Shown: positions 58,501 through 64,000 of the stretch, piece after piece | How the letters are laid out: every line of letters begins with the position of its first letter | Position numbering within the stretch: position 1 is the stretch's first letter | NCBI RefSeq assembly: GCF_042242105.1 | Contig: NC_092028.1 | Location: 10,959,338-11,023,337, forward strand | Direction: 5' to 3' | Length of the DNA: 64,000 nt | Source of the DNA: Pempheris klunzingeri | Taxonomy: Eukaryota > Chordata > Actinopteri > Acropomatiformes > Pempheridae | Notes under the pieces: generated by a model | What the model saw: the letters and a program-made list of their open reading frames with translations, nothing else | Told to the model about the DNA's origin: nothing | Database searches by the model: none | Position numbers and translations under genes: made by a program

Positions 58501-60595
58501 TCATTCCTGACCAACCACACTGACACACAGGGAAAAGTTTCAGTTAACTAAGAGTGTGACAGAGTAGATTACGACATTGTCTTTAATAACAAAGTGCATT
58601 TTCATCCCATTAGGCCATCCAGAACCAGATCGGGGAGGAGCTGCTGCAGGACCTGATCAACTTCTGCCTCAGCTACATGGGGCTCATCAAACTACCAAAG
58701 AAAAGGTGAGACTTTGACCAAACTCTCACAAGATAGTTAGTTACTTAAACCCCCGAGGACACACACACCTTTGACCTGCCGTGCTGGTATGCAGGAATGC
58801 CTAATCTTTTCATTTGTCAGAGCCGATGTGTTGAAGCAGAAAAAAACATGCATCTTGTGATTTCTGTGTAGGAATAAAGCTAAAGCATAATTGTTAGCTT
58901 GTCTTCTTCTTCTTCTTTATAAATGGGGCGAGGTTCATGTTTATAGACTTGTTTTTATGTCAAACCAAATCTAGGTTTCTGCCTTTATCAAATAAAAATG
59001 TGTGCGTCCTTTAAGCATGCACCCTTTCCTACTTGCAGGGGAACGTTTATTGAGTTCAGGAATGGAATGCTCAACATTTCCCCCATCGGTCGGAGCTGCA
59101 CATTGGAGGAGCGAATCGAATTCTCCGAAATCGACAAGGTAAGAAACTTACAGTGCATTAACGGCGACCAAATGGAAATTTTATTTGTTACGTCCGTCTA
59201 TCACTCTCTCTTGATGTGTGATAAAGCGTCTGCAACATGCAACATTTTATAGAATAAAGTTATTAAAATATTGCACTCATTCACCAATAGCTGCTGGTAA
59301 TGTTCAATCTTATTCTGATGTTGTGGATGATGTCATTCTCTGACACCACTGGCCATTTTGCCTAAATTGCAATGAAACTGAAACCCACTAGAACTTAATC
59401 AATGTGCACGAATAGATTAATTCCATAAACTAAACATGTATTTACTTAACACATCATACGCTGAGAGTCATGAACCGCCTCACTCTGTCTCTCTGGATCA
59501 GGCAATGTGCTCAATTAAGCAGACAGAGAGAGGCCAAACAATGTTGAGCTTTCAGGACAGCTTAACAGGCCGTCCATTGATGCTTCACAGAGCTGCGCGA
59601 TACGGAGGAAGCTGTTAGCAGCAGAGGAAGAGAAGTTTAACCCTTCAGATACCTCCTGACATATAGCACAGCTGGATCCCCTGCCGCGTTCATACACAAA
59701 ATAATGTATAGTCGGATCACATGAACACACATGATCTTGTACATGACAAATTGCATGAGGAGGAGAGCAGATAGTAGTAATGACCAAAGTCTCACTTCTT
59801 TGTCACTTACTCCGCAGAGAGAGAAGATCAGGGAGAAGTTTGTTGCTGCCCTGAAAGAGGAGTTCGCTGGAAAGGGACTACGGTTCTCTAAAGGTGAGAG
59901 GGTCCTAAAGTGAAAGCCCATTTACAGACTTAAGATGGGCTTAAGTCAAAATAATGGCATTTGTAGCCATCCTGCTGTGATAAGGTGTTTCTGAGTGATG
60001 CTTATTATCTGCCAAATGTGTTGTTATGTTAAGTTGAGGGCTTGGAATAAGTATCAGGAGAGAAAGGGGCAGATCAGTGCATCCCCATTCTCTACTACTC
60101 ATTAAACTCTGAAGTCCCTTTAAGAAACCACCTCCCCCTCCAATGACGTGTATTTGACCATTTGAACCCTGATATTCTCCTGAAATTTCTCCCAAAGTGG
60201 GGTAAAGGAAATCAAAATAGTAGATGACAGTATTCCATGAAAAATGTACTTGTCATGTAAGTGATTTCAGACACATTGCTCGTCGTAGCCTTGAAAACTG
60301 TGCCTGCCTCTAGATTTTGAAATACAGTTTTGTGAAAGATTGAACGAAGCTCAAATCTGTGTATCAAAAGGAGCCCAACGATTTGTCTTATAGGCTTCAT
60401 GTTTGGAGAGTTTTAACTGCACGGAAGTTTCAACACTTGTGCTCTCTGAATAATGGTGGTCAGACCAGTATAGTCTTCCTGCTTACAGAAGTATTTTCAT
60501 GACAAACCAGTCTGTTGTGTCTTATCAGTGTTAAAAAAGATATGTGGAGGACCTTGTGCTGGACGTTGGAATCCACAGTTAACTATTACACACAA

Positions 60596-60643
<48 letters not shown>

Positions 60644-63600
60644 ATCCCCCTCACTCTCTCTCTCTCGCAACACAGCAGCAGTGAGGTGAATCAGGCATTT
60701 GCTGTTTGCTTACGTGCTCTGAGAGGTGTGAGCCTCTGCTGATGACGCGTGAAGGCAGTTCACAGCTAAAGCAAACAAATGAGACAAACGGGCTTGTTTA
60801 TACTCACTGCTCTTCCTGTTATAGATCTCTACCATGTAACATATGTGACATTATTTCTTGCCTGCTGACTGAGTTCACAGAGTTTAACATGAATATATTG
60901 TGTCTGGTCTCATCAGCCAAAGCCCAGGCTTTTATTTGTTACTGTGTCTTCAAGGAGGTTTTACTTTTTCTAGATGGTGGATATAATATGCACACACACA
61001 CAGGTTTACTGAGGTGGAAAGCAGTTGTGTGTTTTTGCGACAACAGGGCCATTTGCAGAGGTTTTACTGTACGCTCTGTTGACTTTGACACTGAGGAAAC
61101 AGGCTGATGGGTCTGGAGGATGCACAGAGTTTGAAATTCAGTGTTTACCTGCTTCTGCATGGCTGCCCTTGTTAGCTGATACTGCGGATCCCTGCGATAG
61201 GTGTTATATAAACCTGACACTCTACCCAAACTGCACAGAGTGTACAGAACGTAAGGGACACTCTGTGTTTTCATTACAGAGACTAATTAGCAGAGGTGAA
61301 AGCCATTATCCTGTATTGATCTTTCCTTTTAAATATTAGCAATCACAGAAAAGGAGATGTAGTTGAAGAGATTCTCTTTGAGACTTGTTGTGTATGTTTT
61401 TTTGTGTTTATACATGTCCTGCCCTGTATCTATATCAGCAATGTTGCACATTCATTGCCCTCAAATACTCATTTTTCACATAGTGGTCATTAAGGTTTTA
61501 TCAGATTTACCAAATGCTTAGTAACCCTTATTTATTAAGGCAGGTTGTGTAATTGATTTAGGTTCATTTAAAGCTTTCAGGACTTGGCTAAAGGGATGAT
61601 TTAAGAATGGAAATGGGATGTCAGATGGTTTATCTCTGTGTGCAGACTTCCTGTTAGAGCTGTGATTTATTTGGAACTGTTGCGTAAAAACTAAAAATGA
61701 GACGATGATGAGGCACAACACCTCCTGATACCTTGTTATAGATATGTATATATCTATATATATATACTTGGATGCTCACTCAAAACCAACTTTTACTGTT
61801 TACTGACAGTGACATGGTAGTGAAACATGTACTGGAACTTCAAACAGTCTCTGCGGTGGAATAAACTGGATATTTATTAGGAATAACAATGAATTCTCAC
61901 ATCTCTATTGCAGTACTTGGTACATTTTTATGGTTGTATTATTGTACTGAACTGTCACCTCCTTGTGTCGCCTTTTTTTTCAAAATAAGAAAAGCATTAA
62001 ACGCTGGTAATGGGATGCAGACGTGTGGAGGGCGTGTGAGCCGAACAGCCTTCTGATTGGCTGGATGCTTCTCAGCTGTTGCCTTTTGTTACTGGCTCTT
62101 TAAACCATTAAGCTGAGAAGAGGCAGTGAAAAAAACTTGCTGATGGGAAGGGGGCAGACCAAGACAACAAACTACATTTCACAGTTCAAATGTCACTACG
62201 GGAATCCAACTCACAGCTGAGCCACAATAGGGTTTATTGTGTGACGTTTAAAATGAAGAACTAGTCAGTGATGCAAAATAAAGTGTTCGGAGAACCAGAG
62301 CTGCACTGTGTAGGAAGCTTTTCTCAAAACATACATTACAGATGTGATCTTTTATCTGCACTTTTGTCATAACTACACAGTTGTCCGTTGAATAAAGGGA
62401 ATGTTTGGTATGTGTGCAGTGTCTCTCTCTGCTCATAATTAGGCTGACAATTATAAAAATGTCCTGTTTGTCATCATCTTGTTTTAGGTGGTCTCATCAG
62501 CTTTGACGTTTTTCCAGAAGGCTGGGACAAGAGACTGTGTCTAGAGGTACTGGAGAGTGAAGGCCTGGACACCATCTACTTCTTTGGCAACGAGACCTCA
62601 GATGTAAGTTCTTCTTTGGAAATTGTTTATATACTACACGTCCAACAGTATGTGAACTCTTACACACTTATGTGATTGAACATCTGATGATGAATATCTC
62701 AATTCCAAAACCATTAATCTGCTGCTGTAACAGTCCCCCACTCTTCTGGGAAGGCTTTCCATAAGATTTAGGAGCCTGACTGCAGTGATTTTCTTCCATT
62801 CAGCCAAAAGAAAATTAGCGTTGGTTGATGAGGTCTGGCTCACACTCAGTGTTTCAGTTTGTCCTAGAGGCTGTAGATGGGGTTGAGTTCAAGGCTGTGT
62901 GCAGGACAGCCAAGTTCCTCCGCACCAAAGTCAGCATGGTGACACAGGAAAAAGCCTTCCCCAAACTGCTATCATACAATTGGAAGCACACTGCTGTCTA
63001 AAATGTAATTTTTGCTGCAGCATTGAAATGTCCCTTAATTAGAAACAAGGGGTTTTAAAATTTCATCAAGCTTGTGTGGTCCACCACTTTGCTGCTGAGT
63101 TGTCTTTCTTAGATGTTTTCAGATCACAATAACAGCACTTTTTAGTTGACCATTGAAACTCTAGCTGAGCAGAAATTGGACAAAATTACTTTATTACAAA
63201 GGAGGCATCATTTCATAGGATTTTTTTTCCATCTCATAGAAAAAGATCAGTCCAGCAGCAGAGTTTGAATATGATTTCAAAAGAGAAATTTGCACATATC
63301 TTGTACACAAATATGTGCAGTGTCCAACCTGTTTGTCTTCCTCTCCCTCCTTTTTTCTTTTTAGCTTGTTTGTCCTTAGTACACATTTTCTAGTTGTAAA
63401 TTTGGAAGTAGTTAAACTGTTTGGAAGTGTAACAAAAACATTTTTATTCATATGGATATCCATCTAACTGGTATGAGAGAGTCCGTCATACTTTTGTCCA
63501 ATAAAAGTGAGGCCGTCAACTGTCCAGGGTCAGGGGTCAAACTTCAAATGTTTGAAGCTGAGAGAGCCTCGGCTGCAAGAATGTTGATCTGTGTTTATAA

Positions 63601-63744
63601 TTTTGATGATTTTCTTTTTAGGGAGGAAACGACTATGAAATTTTCAACGACCCACGGACCATCGGCTTCACAGTGTACTCTCCGAAAGAGACGGCCAGGC
63701 TCTGTCGAGAGCTTTTCTTTGATGCTCCACCACACGAGTCCTGA
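55596..63744 (+). CDS. pmm1: Phosphomannomutase 1
   Basis: Cytosolic HAD-superfamily enzyme that interconverts mannose-6-phosphate and mannose-1-phosphate for GDP-mannose and glycosylation; vertebrate PMM1 can also act as an IMP-stimulated glucose-1,6-bisphosphatase. Eight exons: 55596-55679, 56575-56692, 57958-58034, 58614-58705, 59039-59138, 59818-59893, 62488-62603, 63622-63744. They total 786 bp (261 aa; human PMM1 262). The HAD motif DVDGT holds the nucleophile Asp18 and acid/base Asp20. Family blocks [56 protein letters not shown] and [16 protein letters not shown] are all intact. PMM1 rather than PMM2 is favoured by [26 protein letters not shown] and the length. A poly(A) signal follows at 63912. 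Confidence 0.95.
60598..60641. repeat. (CA)n microsatellite in pmm1 intron 6
   Basis: A CA run of about 22 units followed shortly by a short TC run. The rest of the 2.6-kb intron shows no other feature I can support. Confidence 0.9.
62620..63060 (-). mobile_element. Tc1/mariner-type transposon remnant in pmm1 intron 7
   Basis: On the minus strand a frame at about 62920-62860 reads LELNPIYSL, matching the transposase block DLNPIEHLW near the last catalytic acidic residue. The plus-strand text CACTCTTCTGGGAAGGCTTT and CCTTCCCCAAACTG matches the fish Tc1-like family as I know it. Stops and indels are frequent, so it is inactive. Confidence 0.7.
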
Positions 63745-64000
63745 TGTCCCGGAAGCCTTGTTTACCCACAAACCCACAGCCTGTGAATCCCTGCTGGTTT
63801 GACAACAAGCAACTCGAACACAGGCTGTTAATGAACTGCTGAAAGGTACCACTACTGATATTTTCTCCTTGTTATGTTATGTTCTGTTGTTACCCTGCTT
63901 TTTTCTTGTCAAATAAAGGGACAGTAAGTGAGGAAGTGTTAAAGTTTTAAGTACTGTGCCAGAGGTTTTGTATAACTGCACCACACCGCTACATTGTATA
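63745..64000 (+). other. pmm1 3' UTR with poly(A) signal
   Basis: AATAAA at 63912-63917 lies about 170 bp after the stop. The window ends in flanking DNA with no further gene visible. Confidence 0.7.

Noticed and set aside
63452-63802. 116-codon plus frame near the window end
   Set aside because: It overlaps pmm1 exon 8 in a different frame; the correct frame there reads the conserved PMM1 C-terminus.

Overview
This is a gene-containing stretch of a vertebrate nuclear genome, almost certainly a ray-finned (teleost) fish. The genes have many short exons with GT-AG introns. Dinucleotide microsatellites are abundant, and the transposon fossils (hAT with 8-bp target duplications, Tc1, LINE 3' ends) are of types common in fish. 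The encoded proteins match vertebrate families along their whole length.

Layout, left to right. (1) 83-699, minus: three exons of a prototype galectin; its last exon lies off the left edge. (2) 3246-7206, plus: complete pick1 (PDZ-BAR scaffold, 12 coding exons, 412 aa). (3) 8846-8918, plus: tRNA-Arg(CCT). (4) 9237-15160, plus: complete plbd1 (phospholipase B-like 1, 11 exons, 538 aa). (5) 15945-16625: 3' fragment of a LINE. (6) 17789-20351, plus: tnfrsf13c (BAFF receptor, 3 exons, 202 aa), whose stop is followed almost at once by a long TG/CG tract. (7) 22159-37842, minus: complete gucy2c (guanylate cyclase C, 27 exons, 1085 aa) with two oppositely oriented hAT copies in its introns. (8) 37.8-45.3 kb: gene-poor, with a LINE fossil and a minisatellite nested between inverted hAT-like ends. 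(9) 45.3-51.8 kb, minus: an intronless HIPK-like kinase gene with two kinase domains in one 1154-aa reading frame, followed by a 5'-truncated copy made by an apparently identical 2.7-kb tandem duplication. (10) 55596-63744, plus: complete pmm1 (phosphomannomutase 1, 8 exons, 261 aa).

The single-copy genes are ordinary independent genes and do not form a pathway. They are informative as synteny: galectin, pick1, tnfrsf13c and pmm1 have human counterparts on 22q13, while plbd1 and gucy2c are neighbours on human 12p. The window therefore mixes human chromosome 12 and 22 content.

The most unusual part is 45.3-51.8 kb. A kinase with an internally repeated 460-residue unit (two full kinase domains plus a stub of a third) was tandemly duplicated, with one breakpoint in the G-run of a small hAT element and the other in the middle of kinase domain 1. 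Exon coordinates were derived by hand from splice sites and reading frame. All totals close on multiples of three and lie near the lengths expected for the families.
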